This document shows, piece after piece, positions 23,805-32,504 of a DNA stretch of 64,000 nucleotides. Source of the stretch: Clostridium sp. GTDB taxonomy: Bacteria; Bacillota; Clostridia; TANB77; CAG-508. The notes below the pieces were generated by a model, which saw only the letters and a list, made by a program, of their open reading frames with translations, made no database searches and was not told the origin of the DNA. The position numbers were made by a program, and so were the translations under genes. The stretch lies in the NCBI GenBank assembly GCA_018371855.1, contig JAHAKD010000001.1, positions 62,001 through 126,000 on the forward strand, read 5' to 3'. Each line of letters starts with the position of its first letter. The stretch's first letter is position 1.

Positions 23805-25653
23805 GAATAAGAATAATAGACCTCCAATGGGAGGTATGAGACATGGTGGTGGCAAAGTAGTAGAAAAGCCAAAGGACTTTAAAGGAACCACAAAAAAGCT
23901 AATACGAAATTATATAGCAAGATATAAAATACCAGTAATAATAGTAATTTTATTTGCTATTGGTAGTACAATATTTGCAATTATTGGACCTAAAATTTTA
24001 GGTAATGCAACTACAGAGATATTTAATGGTATAGTAAGTAAAATTTCTGGAGGAACAGGTATAGACTTTGGAAAAATTGGAGCAATATTGTTAACTTTAT
24101 TAGGATTATATTTAATAAGTGCACTATTTTCTTTAATTCAAGGTTTTACAATGACTACAGTAACGCAAAAAATAACATATAGAATGCGTGATGACTTAGT
24201 TCATAAAATAAATAAATTACCAATGAAATATTTTGACAAAAGAACACATGGTGAAGTATTATCTATAATCACAAACGATATAGATATGCTTTCACAAAAT
24301 TTAAATCATAGTGTTACACAAATTATTACTTCTATTTGTACTGTTATTGGTATATTAATAATGATGTTTTCAATAAACTGGATAATGACTTTAGTTTCAT
24401 TAATTATATTGCCAGTAACTGCACTTTTAGTAAGTACAATAGTAAAGCACTCTCAAAAATATTTTAAAGCTCAACAAGATTATTTAGGACATGTAAATGG
24501 CCAAGTTGAAGAAGTATATGGTGGTCATACAATAGTTAAAGTATTTAATGGAGAAGAGAAGGTTACAAAAACTTTTAAAGAAGCTAATAATGTATTATAT
24601 AAATCAGCTTGGAGATCACAATTTCTATCTGGTTTAATGTTCCCAGTAACAAACTTTATAGGAAATGTGGGATATGTTGCTGTTGCAATTTTAGGTGGAT
24701 ATTTAACAATACAAGGAAAGATTACAGTTGGAGATATACAAAGTTTTATTCAATATAATAAACAGTTTGTACAACCAATTACACAAATAGCACAAATCTC
24801 TAGTACATTACAATCAATGATTGCTGCAGCTGAAAGAGTATTCGAATTTTTAGAAGAGCCAGAAGAAGTTGAAACAGCAAAAGGAAATATAGATACAAGC
24901 AATTTAAAAGGAAATGTTGTATTTGATCATGTTAATTTTGGATATGATCCTGAAAAGACAATTATAAATGATTTCTGTGCAAATGTAAAAGATGGGCAAA
25001 AAATTGCAATTGTTGGTCCTACTGGTGCAGGAAAAACAACGATGGTAAAATTGCTTATGAGATTTTACGATGTAAATTCTGGTTCAATATCTGTTGACGG
25101 ACATAATATAAAAGACTTCGAAAGGGGAGAATTAAGAAAGATGTTCGGAATGGTTTTACAAGATACATGGTTATTTAGTGGAACTGTAGAAGATAACATT
25201 AAATATGGAAAACAAGATGCAACAGATAGTGAAATTATAGAAGCAGCCAAAGCAGCACATGTACACCACTTTATAAAAACATTGCCAAAAGGATATAAAT
25301 CAGACTTAAATGAAGAAACAAGTAATGTATCAGCAGGTCAAAAACAATTACTGACTATTGCAAGAGTAATTTTGGCAGATCCTAAGATTTTGATTTTAGA
25401 TGAAGCTACAAGTTCTATAGATACTAGAACAGAGCAACAAATTCAATCAGCGATGGATAACTTAATGAAAGGTAGAACAAGCTTCATTATTGCACATAGA
25501 TTATCTACGATTAAAAATGCAGACTTAATCTTGGTTATGAACCATGGAGATATTGTAGAACAAGGAACTCATGAAGAATTACTTGAAAAGGGTGGATTCT
25601 ATGCAGGATTATATAATTCACAATTCGAAGAATGTAATGATGAAATAGAATAA
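23797..25653 (+). CDS. Heterodimeric ABC exporter subunit 2, consensus Walker B
   Basis: A 618-residue half-transporter. The start is ATG 23797, seven bases after AAGGAGG and overlapping the first subunit by eight bases; the longer frame would begin well inside it. It has six membrane helices, the RTHGEVLSIITNDIDML coupling region, Walker A GPTGAGKTT, Walker B LILDEATSSID with the catalytic Glu, and a non-canonical signature VSAGQKQ. This matches BmrCD/LmrCD/TM287-288-like pairs. A good hairpin terminator follows. Confidence 0.9.
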   Translation: MAENKNNRPPMGGMRHGGGKVVEKPKDFKGTTKKLIRNYIARYKIPVIIVILFAIGSTIFAIIGPKILGNATTEIFNGIVSKISGGTGIDFGKIGAILLTLLGLYLISALFSLIQGFTMTTVTQKITYRMRDDLVHKINKLPMKYFDKRTHGEVLSIITNDIDMLSQNLNHSVTQIITSICTVIGILIMMFSINWIMTLVSLIILPVTALLVSTIVKHSQKYFKAQQDYLGHVNGQVEEVYGGHTIVKVFNGEEKVTKTFKEANNVLYKSAWRSQFLSGLMFPVTNFIGNVGYVAVAILGGYLTIQGKITVGDIQSFIQYNKQFVQPITQIAQISSTLQSMIAAAERVFEFLEEPEEVETAKGNIDTSNLKGNVVFDHVNFGYDPEKTIINDFCANVKDGQKIAIVGPTGAGKTTMVKLLMRFYDVNSGSISVDGHNIKDFERGELRKMFGMVLQDTWLFSGTVEDNIKYGKQDATDSEIIEAAKAAHVHHFIKTLPKGYKSDLNEETSNVSAGQKQLLTIARVILADPKILILDEATSSIDTRTEQQIQSAMDNLMKGRTSFIIAHRLSTIKNADLILVMNHGDIVEQGTHEELLEKGGFYAGLYNSQFEECNDEIE

Positions 25654-25661
25654 AAAATCAT

Positions 25662-25691
25662 AAAAAAGACATCTGAAAAGATGTCTTTTTT
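25662..25691 (+). terminator. Intrinsic terminator of the ABC exporter operon
   Basis: AAAAAGACATCT pairs with AGATGTCTTTTTT around a GAAA loop. Confidence 0.88.
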
Positions 25692-25876
25692 GAGTTTTTA
25701 TATATTTATTTTAACTATAAAAATTTTGTTATAATTAAAATATTAGAAAACAAAAAAGGTCGAATAATGAATTAAAAATGGTATTTGCGAATAAAAAATA
25801 CGTAGAATGAGTATAAAATATTGATTAAAATTTAAAAATAATATATAATTATTAATAGGATAAGGAGGAAATGATA

Positions 25877-27100
25877 ATGTTATATCAGTTTTTATTTAAA
25901 AATTTTAAATCATATAAGGATGAAACTATATTTGATATGAGGGCAGAAAATATAAATGAATTTGAGGAGTCTCTATTAATTGATAGGAACAATGAAAAAA
26001 TATTACCAGTATCAGTTATATATGGACCAAATGCTGGAGGAAAATCAGGGTTGATAGAAGCTTTGGTTTGTATGATCACAATGATAATTAAACCTAGGCT
26101 ACTTCTCATAAAACAAGATAACAAAAAACAAAATAGAGTATTTGCATGCTATGATGATATAAAACCATATATGTTTGATGACGAATCAAAAAATAAGCCT
26201 ACAGAATTTCAAATATATTTTTCAACAGAAATTAGTGAATATAGATATAACTTATCAATTTTAAATAATAATATAATAAGTGAAAGTTTATATAAAAGAG
26301 AATTTAAAGCGAAAAAACCAGCAAAAATATTTGAAAGAGAAAAAGGAAAGATTTCGTTAGGAGAAAGTTTAAAAAAGATAGATGCTAGTATAAACGTCAA
26401 TAACAATATGCCTTATTTAACATTTCTATCGATTACTAGCAATAATGAAATAATAAAAGATGTAATAGATTGGTTTGAAAATATAACAGCAATTAATTAT
26501 GGTAAAAATATATTTGAAAGAAAAATTACTATATATGATAATGAAACTAAGAAACTATTTTTATCAATTATAAAAGCAATGGATATAGATATATGTGACT
26601 ATAGAATAGAAGAAAAAGGTGAAGATAATAAACAATCAAAACTTTTTACAAAACATAAAAATAATAATAAAGAGTATGAAATAGATTTTATATATGAATC
26701 AGAAGGAACTAGAAAATTATTTAGTTTAATTCCAAATATAATAGATGCAATGTTAAATGGAGGTCTAGTTATAATAGATGAGCTAGACGCAAAATTGCAT
26801 CCAAAATTATTGAAGTATATAATAATGTTATTTAAAAATTTAGATTTAAATAAGAAAAAAGCACAATTGATTTTTACGTCTCAGGATTTAACAACAATGA
26901 ACAATCAAGTGTTTAGAAGAGATGAAATATGGTTTGCATGCAAAAATGATAATAAAGAAAGCGAAATTTATTCGTTGTACGAGATAAGAGATGAAAACGG
27001 TGAACATATAAGAGCAAATGCACCTTATAATAAACAATATTTAACAGGCAAGTACGGAGCAGATCCATATTTGGCTAAAATGTTAAAGTGGGAGGAATAG
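25877..27100 (+). CDS. RloA-like AAA15-family ATPase
   Basis: A 407-residue SMC/OLD-like ATPase. It has LFKNFKSYKDETIFDM at the N-terminus, Walker A YGPNAGGKSGL near 53, a divergent middle, Walker B GGLVIIDELDAKLHP and the switch TSQDLTTMN near the end. ATG 25877 is eight bases from AAGGAGG; ATG 25871 would be too close. It is followed directly by an RloB-like gene, and such ATPase-plus-TOPRIM pairs occur in phage-defence loci. The ATPase would act as sensor or scaffold. Confidence 0.82.
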   Translation: MLYQFLFKNFKSYKDETIFDMRAENINEFEESLLIDRNNEKILPVSVIYGPNAGGKSGLIEALVCMITMIIKPRLLLIKQDNKKQNRVFACYDDIKPYMFDDESKNKPTEFQIYFSTEISEYRYNLSILNNNIISESLYKREFKAKKPAKIFEREKGKISLGESLKKIDASINVNNNMPYLTFLSITSNNEIIKDVIDWFENITAINYGKNIFERKITIYDNETKKLFLSIIKAMDIDICDYRIEEKGEDNKQSKLFTKHKNNNKEYEIDFIYESEGTRKLFSLIPNIIDAMLNGGLVIIDELDAKLHPKLLKYIIMLFKNLDLNKKKAQLIFTSQDLTTMNNQVFRRDEIWFACKNDNKESEIYSLYEIRDENGEHIRANAPYNKQYLTGKYGADPYLAKMLKWEE

Positions 27101-27775
27101 ATGTCTAAAAAACCTATAAAAAAAAGTGATTTAGGTAAAGAGTGGATTCAAAAAAGAAAAACTAGACATATAGAAAGTAAATTAGAATATCATCTTATAA
27201 TTTGTGAAGGAACAGAAACAGAACCTAATTATTTTGAAACAATAAAAAACAAAATAAAGAATCAAAATAAGGATAAAATTACTATAAAAATTGTAGGAAA
27301 AGGAAGAGGAACGACTAATTTAGTAGAAGAAGCAGTTAAAGAAGTAAATAAATCAACAAACTATATTAGTAGAGTTTGGTTAATATATGATAAAGATGAA
27401 TTTACCGAAGAAAGCTTTAATAAAGTAGTTACAATATGTAAAGAGTTAAATAAAGAAGAGGATACAATTTATCATCCAATTTGGTCAAATGAGTGTATTG
27501 AAACATGGATTTTATTACACTTTATAAGATTTGATACTCCAATTAATAGAAAAGATTGCATAAAAAAGTTAAATAATCATTTTAAACAAAATAAATTAGG
27601 GAAATATGAAAAAAACGATGAAAATCTATATGAAAGAATAAAACCATATGAAGAAACTGCAATTAAGAATGCAAAATGGCTTGAGAGCAGATTCGATAAT
27701 AATGAATTACCAGCACAAATGAATCCTTGCACACAAGTACATCATTTAATAGAGTTTCTTAATAAATATATATAA
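27101..27775 (+). CDS. RloB-like protein with TOPRIM-type fold
   Basis: A 224-residue RloB family protein. Key segments are LIICEGTETEPNYFETI (acidic Glu of the TOPRIM-like fold), WLIYDKDEF (DxD pair) and WSNECIETWILLHFI, the hallmark (S)NxxxExWLLLHF motif of RloB. It starts one base after the RloA-like ATPase ends. TOPRIM partners of AAA15 ATPases (for example AriB in PARIS, or OLD nucleases) cut nucleic acid during abortive infection. That role is inferred here, not shown. Confidence 0.82.
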   Translation: MSKKPIKKSDLGKEWIQKRKTRHIESKLEYHLIICEGTETEPNYFETIKNKIKNQNKDKITIKIVGKGRGTTNLVEEAVKEVNKSTNYISRVWLIYDKDEFTEESFNKVVTICKELNKEEDTIYHPIWSNECIETWILLHFIRFDTPINRKDCIKKLNNHFKQNKLGKYEKNDENLYERIKPYEETAIKNAKWLESRFDNNELPAQMNPCTQVHHLIEFLNKYI

Positions 27776-27794
27776 TTATGCTATTGATTGATTC

Positions 27795-27823
27795 TTGTAT
27801 AATTTACACTATAATGATATAAT
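27795..27823 (+). promoter_or_regulatory. Promoter of the orphan 27893 gene
   Basis: TTGTAT at 27795 and TATAAT at 27818 have a 17-base spacer. Confidence 0.5.
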
Positions 27824-27892
27824 CGACAAAATAAAACTGTTGCAAAACAAGAAAGGAGAGGTAGAGCATTGCTCCCTCACAGGTAAAAAACT

Positions 27893-28339
27893 ATGGAAGT
27901 AATTCTGGATAACGAAAGAATAGAGAAGGAATTCTGCCAAAAGCAAAATCCTAAAAAACGGGGAAACCCTATAAAATTGAATAAAAACAAAAGTTATATT
28001 GTAAAAGAAATTGCTACCGATGCATATGGACCATTTTTTAAGTTGGCAGGGATACAAAAGCCTTTTGATATGCAGTGGTTTCATGTATCAAGAATCAAGC
28101 CAAATGAAGGTGTATATGCTAAGGCAAATGTCTATGCAGTAGCTGATGATGGGATAACAGCAGATTCTATACTTGAAGGAGAAACATTAAATGTTGTAAG
28201 TGAAGTGGGCTTTCGGCATGAGTGTAAAGTATTGATGGCTTTCTACAGTGACACTCTTGGAGAGTGGCTCTTCGAATTAGAAGGGCATAGATTTCCTGTA
28301 TTACAAAAATACATGGAAATAACCAGAATAAATAAATAG
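27893..28339 (+). CDS. Orphan protein of unknown function in a self-contained unit
   Basis: A 148-residue beta-rich protein with no recognisable family, signal peptide or membrane helix. It has more G and C than its neighbours. It has its own promoter (27795-27823) and terminator. The AAAGGAG site at 27852 is 34 bases from the ATG with a hairpin (GAGG..GAGC/GCTC..CCTC, 27858-27878) between, similar in layout to the 8122-8883 gene; a weak AGG lies closer at 27881. It sits downstream of the RloAB-like pair but is transcribed separately. Confidence 0.55.
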   Translation: MEVILDNERIEKEFCQKQNPKKRGNPIKLNKNKSYIVKEIATDAYGPFFKLAGIQKPFDMQWFHVSRIKPNEGVYAKANVYAVADDGITADSILEGETLNVVSEVGFRHECKVLMAFYSDTLGEWLFELEGHRFPVLQKYMEITRINK

Positions 28340-28368
28340 CAATTACTTGGATGCAAGTATAACCTAAG

Positions 28369-28414
28369 AAAGGCAGGGGGGATGACATTTTATTGTTACC
28401 TCCTTGCTTTTTTT
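28369..28414 (+). terminator. Intrinsic terminator of the 27893 gene
   Basis: A G-rich arm (AAGGCAGGGGG) pairs imperfectly with ACCTCCTTGCTT, followed by T7. Confidence 0.75.
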
Positions 28415-28458
28415 ATGATATAGGAAAAAACAAAGAATATAATATAACAAAGTTAGGC

Positions 28459-28546
28459 TATATATGCCCACCCGAGCAAATCGAGTGGCAAGTATTTCGT
28501 AATTACTTCCAAGAAATAAACTTGGAAAAATGCCAGCATTATATAT
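28459..28546 (+). ncRNA. Candidate structured RNA upstream of the flavodoxin gene
   Basis: About 88 bases with several nested hairpins: an outer stem TATATATGC/GCATTATATA, CCAC/GTGG (28468-28471 with 28485-28488), AAGTA/TACTT (28490-28494 with 28504-28508) and CCAAG/CTTGG (28509-28513 with 28521-28525). GGCA 28487-28490 could alternatively pair with TGCC 28531-28534. It is GC-rich for its surroundings and matches no riboswitch class I can name. It could be a leader of the flavodoxin gene or an independent RNA. Confidence 0.4.
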
Positions 28547-28630
28547 TTAATTATTAAGATTTCATTTAAATATAAAAAAGAATTGATTTAACGATGAGTT
28601 ATTAGTAAAATTAAAATATGAGGTGATGAA

Positions 28631-29128
28631 ATGAAAATTGCAATAGTATATAAAAGTATTACAGGAAATACAAAACTTTTAGCAGAAGCCATAAAAGAGA
28701 AAATTCCAGAAGCAGATCTTGTATATTTTGGAGAACCAAAAGAAGATATACAGGCAGATCTATTTATAATTGGCTCATGGACAGATAAAGGAATGTGTGC
28801 TACAGAAATTGCAGAATTTATGAAAAATATAAAAAATGCCAAGGTTGCATATTTTGGTACAGCAGGATTTGGTGGGTCAGAAGAATATTATGAAAAATTG
28901 TTTGAAAGGATAAAAATAAATATCAATGATTCAAACAAAATATTAGGAAAATTTTTCTGCCAAGGCAAGATGCCAATGCAGATAAGGAATAGATATGTAG
29001 GTTTAATTAAAGAGCATCCAGATGATAAAAAACTAAAAGTTAGTGTAGAGAATTTTGATAAAGCATTAACACATCCAGACGAGAAAGACATACAAAATGT
29101 AAAAAAATGGATTAAAGAAATTTTATAG
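28631..29128 (+). CDS. Flavodoxin-family protein, BilS-like
   Basis: A 165-residue flavodoxin fold. The FMN phosphate loop is YKSITGNTKLLAEAI at the N-terminus, and later loops are IIGSWTDKGMC and FGTAGFGGSEEYY. The C-terminal part (FFCQGKMPMQIRNRY, HPDEKDIQNVKKW) resembles BilS, the flavodoxin-like partner of bilirubin reductase in gut Clostridia. No BilR-type oxidoreductase lies next to it, so a general electron-transfer role is just as possible. The ATG follows GAGGTGATGA. A truncated nitroreductase gene follows. Confidence 0.75.
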   Translation: MKIAIVYKSITGNTKLLAEAIKEKIPEADLVYFGEPKEDIQADLFIIGSWTDKGMCATEIAEFMKNIKNAKVAYFGTAGFGGSEEYYEKLFERIKININDSNKILGKFFCQGKMPMQIRNRYVGLIKEHPDDKKLKVSVENFDKALTHPDEKDIQNVKKWIKEIL

Positions 29129-29147
29129 TATGAAAGGAGAAGTTATT

Positions 29148-29318
29148 ATGACTGAAACTATTAAAAATTTAATAGAAAGGAGAAGTTGCAGAAAATATTT
29201 AACAACTCAGATAAAAGAAGATGAATTAAATAGTATTTTGAAAGCAGGAGAATATGCTCCAACAGCTATGGGAATGCAATCTCCAATTATTGTTGTTCTT
29301 CGAAATATTAGTAGATAA
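29148..29318 (+). pseudogene. Truncated nitroreductase
   Basis: The first 50 or so codons of a nitroreductase-family flavoenzyme: TIKNLIERRSCRKY, ELNSILKAGEYAPTAMGMQS. The frame then breaks and stops at 29318. Intact members have about 170 or more residues, so FMN binding and catalysis should be lost. GGAGAAG precedes the ATG, so a short peptide could still be made. Confidence 0.75.
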
Positions 29319-29400
29319 GAATATCGGAACATTAATAGAAAAAGATTTCAGTACATATGAAATTCCCCGCAGATTGGATAGAAAGTGCAGCACATTCTAA

Positions 29401-29756
29401 AAATATGTAAAAGAAGGACAGGAAAATGACAATAGACCCAATAATATTTCTGTAAATGAAGGTACTAATAAATATGTAGCCAGCGAACACGAAAAATTTA
29501 GAATGGCTATCTTAAATCAACTTTCTATGCAAATAGGAGGGGATGAAAATGTTGAACTAAATGCAAATGGTTCAAATACAAAAATGGATATATTGTTTAT
29601 ACTTTTAGTATAAAAGATAAGGATAATACCACTACACAATATTACATTGTAGGAGATTACCAATATGTTTTAGTACACGAAAATACTTTTGGTGATTCAA
29701 CTGAAACAGATAGTGTAGCACAAAAAATTATAGATACATTTAAATGGAAAGAGTAG
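29401..29756 (+). pseudogene. Frameshifted remnant of an unknown gene
   Basis: An open stretch without a credible start reads ...SVNEGTNKYVASEHEKFR... until about 29580. It then shifts frame and continues as GYIVYTFSIKDKDNTTTQYY...IIDTFKWKE to TAG 29754. The two halves read as one beta-rich domain, perhaps of a secreted protein. The parent family is not recognised. It adjoins the broken nitroreductase. Confidence 0.5.
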
Positions 29757-29767
29757 GAGGAATAAGT

Positions 29768-29971
29768 TTGGATAGATTAGAGCGTTTTGAAAAAGCATTA
29801 GACGACATTATTAATAATTATAATGACTTAGGGAAGGAATTAGAAGGATTAAGAAATGAAGGAAGAACTAAAACCACAAAATTTAGAGAATTATTAGGAA
29901 AAAAATTAGTTTATAGCATGATAATCACAATTTTTAAAAGATATGATTTGATTGATAAAGATAAAATTTAA
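29768..29971 (+). CDS. Small helical protein of unknown function
   Basis: A 67-residue charged helical protein. TTG 29768 is the likely start because AGGAGG ends seven bases before it; the ATG at 29744 overlaps the end of the preceding remnant. The sequence resembles a short coiled coil (LERFEKALDDIINNYNDLG). It may be a small protein of the DUF4298 type, but that is a guess. A GNAT gene follows ten bases later. Confidence 0.45.
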   Translation: MDRLERFEKALDDIINNYNDLGKELEGLRNEGRTKTTKFRELLGKKLVYSMIITIFKRYDLIDKDKI

Positions 29972-29981
29972 GGAGAAATAT

Positions 29982-30521
29982 ATGAATGAATTTAAAATAG
30001 AAGAACTTACACTTACTAATATTCCAGAATATGTTAAAGTAAATACTACAGCTTGGCAAGAATCATATAAGGGTATTATAGATGATTCAATTTTAATTGA
30101 TGTAGCAAATAATGTAGAAAATTCTATACAGAAGCAAATTAATATATTTGACGCTGATAAAAAGAATAATATAAAAAAATTTATTCTTAAAGTAGATAAT
30201 GAAGCAGTTGGAATGACAGGAATAGGTAAAGCAACAGACGAAAAATACGGAGATATTGGAGAAATATATTCCTTATATTTATTAAACAAAGTTAAGAAAA
30301 AAGGATATGGAAAATTACTTTTTAAGCATGATGTAAAAGAGCTAATAAAATTAGGATTTAATAGTATGATTATTGGCTGTTTAGTAAATAATCCAGCAAA
30401 TGATTTTTATAAGTATATGGGAGGAAATTTAATTGAAGTTGTAACAAGAAAAATAAAAGGACACAATATGCCAGAAAATATATATTATTACGAAAATTTA
30501 AAAGAACTAATTAAAAAGTAA
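29982..30521 (+). CDS. GNAT acetyltransferase
   Basis: A 179-residue GNAT protein. WQESYKGIIDDSIL near the start is typical of the small GNAT group close to ribosomal-protein or polyamine acetylases. The acetyl-CoA loop is LNKVKKKGYGKLLF, and the last strands carry NPANDFYKYMGGNLIE. The ATG at 29982 follows AAGGAG; a longer frame from 29952 lacks a site. The substrate is unknown. Confidence 0.8.
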   Translation: MNEFKIEELTLTNIPEYVKVNTTAWQESYKGIIDDSILIDVANNVENSIQKQINIFDADKKNNIKKFILKVDNEAVGMTGIGKATDEKYGDIGEIYSLYLLNKVKKKGYGKLLFKHDVKELIKLGFNSMIIGCLVNNPANDFYKYMGGNLIEVVTRKIKGHNMPENIYYYENLKELIKK

Positions 30522-30538
30522 TCTTTGGGGATGGAGTA

Positions 30539-31297
30539 ATGAAAAATAAAAAAATTTTGATAGAAACAGATAATGTAAATGAGATTTATAAAAAATATAA
30601 GAAATACAAAGCATTCATATATAAAAATACAGAATTCATATATAATGGTGAAATTCAAGAAATAAAAGACATAATAGAAGCTTTAAATAAAAAGACAAGA
30701 TTACAAAAGTTAGCATATATATATGATAAATCATGCGAACAAATTGACAAGAAATTTGAAGGGGAAAATATTTGTGGTTTTCAGTGTAATCAATGTATAG
30801 CCCAAAGGAAGCATAATCTAAAAGAAAAAAATGGCTGTTGTAGAGTTTGCAGATTGCAAACTAGTACTGGGTGTCCAAGCAAGAATTTAACATGTAAACT
30901 TTTCTTTTGTGATGAAGTAAAAAATAAATACGAAGTAATTACATTTAAAGACTTAAAATTGCTAAAACTACTAACTAGAAGACAAAGACTAATATTAAAA
31001 TTTGACTTGTTTTCAACTAGAGAAGAAGTACTTACTGATTTATATATTGGTTTTGTGACAATTGCAGCTTTTAGAGAATTATATATGCTAATAAAAACAA
31101 GTTTATTTTGGATATTAAAATGGGTTAAAAACAAAATGAAAATGTCTAGTATTGGTAAATTCGTAATACTTATGACACTTTTAATGTTAATTATGTTTGC
31201 TATTATTAATCCAATATTACCTATAATAATGATATGTATAGGAATAATAGAGGATATTGCTATAAGATTATTTCAAAAAAATCTTCAACAAGTATAG
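30539..31297 (+). CDS. Cysteine-rich membrane protein of unknown function
   Basis: A 252-residue protein. Residues 1-75 are charged and helical. Residues 80-127 hold about nine cysteines (CGFQCNQC, CCRVCRLQ, GCPSKNLTC, FFCDEV) in a pattern suited to zinc or an iron-sulfur cluster. One or two hydrophobic helices lie in the C-terminal quarter, after a segment near 180. The cysteine block may be a new or diverged metal-binding motif. No known family was recognised. Confidence 0.55.
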   Translation: MKNKKILIETDNVNEIYKKYKKYKAFIYKNTEFIYNGEIQEIKDIIEALNKKTRLQKLAYIYDKSCEQIDKKFEGENICGFQCNQCIAQRKHNLKEKNGCCRVCRLQTSTGCPSKNLTCKLFFCDEVKNKYEVITFKDLKLLKLLTRRQRLILKFDLFSTREEVLTDLYIGFVTIAAFRELYMLIKTSLFWILKWVKNKMKMSSIGKFVILMTLLMLIMFAIINPILPIIMICIGIIEDIAIRLFQKNLQQV

Positions 31298-31408
31298 TAT
31301 AAAAATAAATAAAAAATCTATTGACTTAAAGTGGACTCCAAGTGATATATAAATATTAAATAAAAATAGAAAAATTAAGTATAATATTTTTATAAGGAGG
31401 AGTATAAA

Positions 31409-32293
31409 ATGGATAAAGCTAAAGTATATTTTACAAAGGAAATTACACCAGAAAGTGTAATTAAAATGTATGAAACATTAGGTAAAGAATTACCCGGAAA
31501 AGTTGCTGTAAAATTACATTCGGGAGAACAAGGAAATCAAAATTATATAAGACCTGAGTTTGTAAAAGCAATAGTAGAAAGAGTAAATGGAACTGTTGTA
31601 GAATGTAATGCAGCCTATGAAGGAGCAAGAAATAGTACAGAAAAACATAAAAAATTAATTGAATACCATGGTTGGACAAAATATTTCGATGTTGACATTA
31701 TGGATGCTGATGGAGATGATCTAGTCTTAGATATTCCTAATGGAAAAGTTTTAAAACAAAACTTTATAGGAAAAAATATGAAAAATTATGATTCTATGTT
31801 AGTTTTATCACATTTTAAAGGACATCCAATGGGAGGATATGGTGGAGCATTAAAACAATTATCAATAGGCTGTGCTTCATCAGAAGGAAAGTCTTGGATA
31901 CATTCAGCAGGAAAAACTAAAGATCAAACAATAGTATGGAATAATTTACCAGAGCAAAATCTTTTCTTAGAATCAATGGCAGATGCAGCATCTTCTGTAG
32001 TAAATTATTTTAAAGATAATATTTTATTTATTAATGTTATGTGTAATTTATCTGTAGATTGTGATTGTTGTGCAGTTGCAGAAGACCCATGTATGAAAGA
32101 TATAGGAATTTTAGCAAGTACAGATCCGATAGCAATAGATAAAGCTTGTATAGATTTAGTATATAATTCAAAGGATCCAGGAAGAGATCATTTTGTAGCA
32201 AGAGTAGAAAGGCAAAACGGAACACATACAATAGATGCTGCAAATGAACTTGGATTTGGAACAAAAGAATATGAATTAATTAATGTAGATTAG
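31409..32293 (+). CDS. DUF362-domain protein
   Basis: A 294-residue DUF362 protein. Recognisable segments are KLHSGEQGNQNYIRPEFVKAI, LVLSHFKGHPMGGYGGALKQL, SIGCASSEGKSWIHS and ILASTDPIAIDKACIDLVY. The family often carries ferredoxin domains and is linked to redox or iron-sulfur chemistry, though its reaction is unknown. The cysteines in CDCCAVAEDPC could bind metal. The gene is monocistronic, with AAGGAGGAG before the ATG and a terminator after. Confidence 0.85.
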   Translation: MDKAKVYFTKEITPESVIKMYETLGKELPGKVAVKLHSGEQGNQNYIRPEFVKAIVERVNGTVVECNAAYEGARNSTEKHKKLIEYHGWTKYFDVDIMDADGDDLVLDIPNGKVLKQNFIGKNMKNYDSMLVLSHFKGHPMGGYGGALKQLSIGCASSEGKSWIHSAGKTKDQTIVWNNLPEQNLFLESMADAASSVVNYFKDNILFINVMCNLSVDCDCCAVAEDPCMKDIGILASTDPIAIDKACIDLVYNSKDPGRDHFVARVERQNGTHTIDAANELGFGTKEYELINVD

Positions 32294-32328
32294 GGAAATT
32301 TTTGTTAGAATAATTATAAGTAAAAAAT

Positions 32329-32362
32329 AAGGCATTGGTGAAGAAGACCAGTGCCTTAAAAT
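32329..32362 (+). terminator. Intrinsic terminator of the DUF362 gene
   Basis: AAGGCATTGGT pairs with ACCAGTGCCTT, with A and T residues following. Confidence 0.8.
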
Positions 32363-32504
32363 TTTAGTAGTATAACTATGAAAGTAAAATATATTCTTGT
32401 AAAATAAAAAATAGTATAGTATAAATAGATTATAAATTTATGTAAAAATTATAGAAGAAGCGTATAAATTGGAAAAAAATATATATAAGTAAGGGATAGA
32501 TGAT

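Noticed and set aside
31461..32264. Leu/Phe-rich minus-strand open frames opposite the DUF362 gene
   Set aside because: Antisense shadows of a clearly conserved gene with no start signals.
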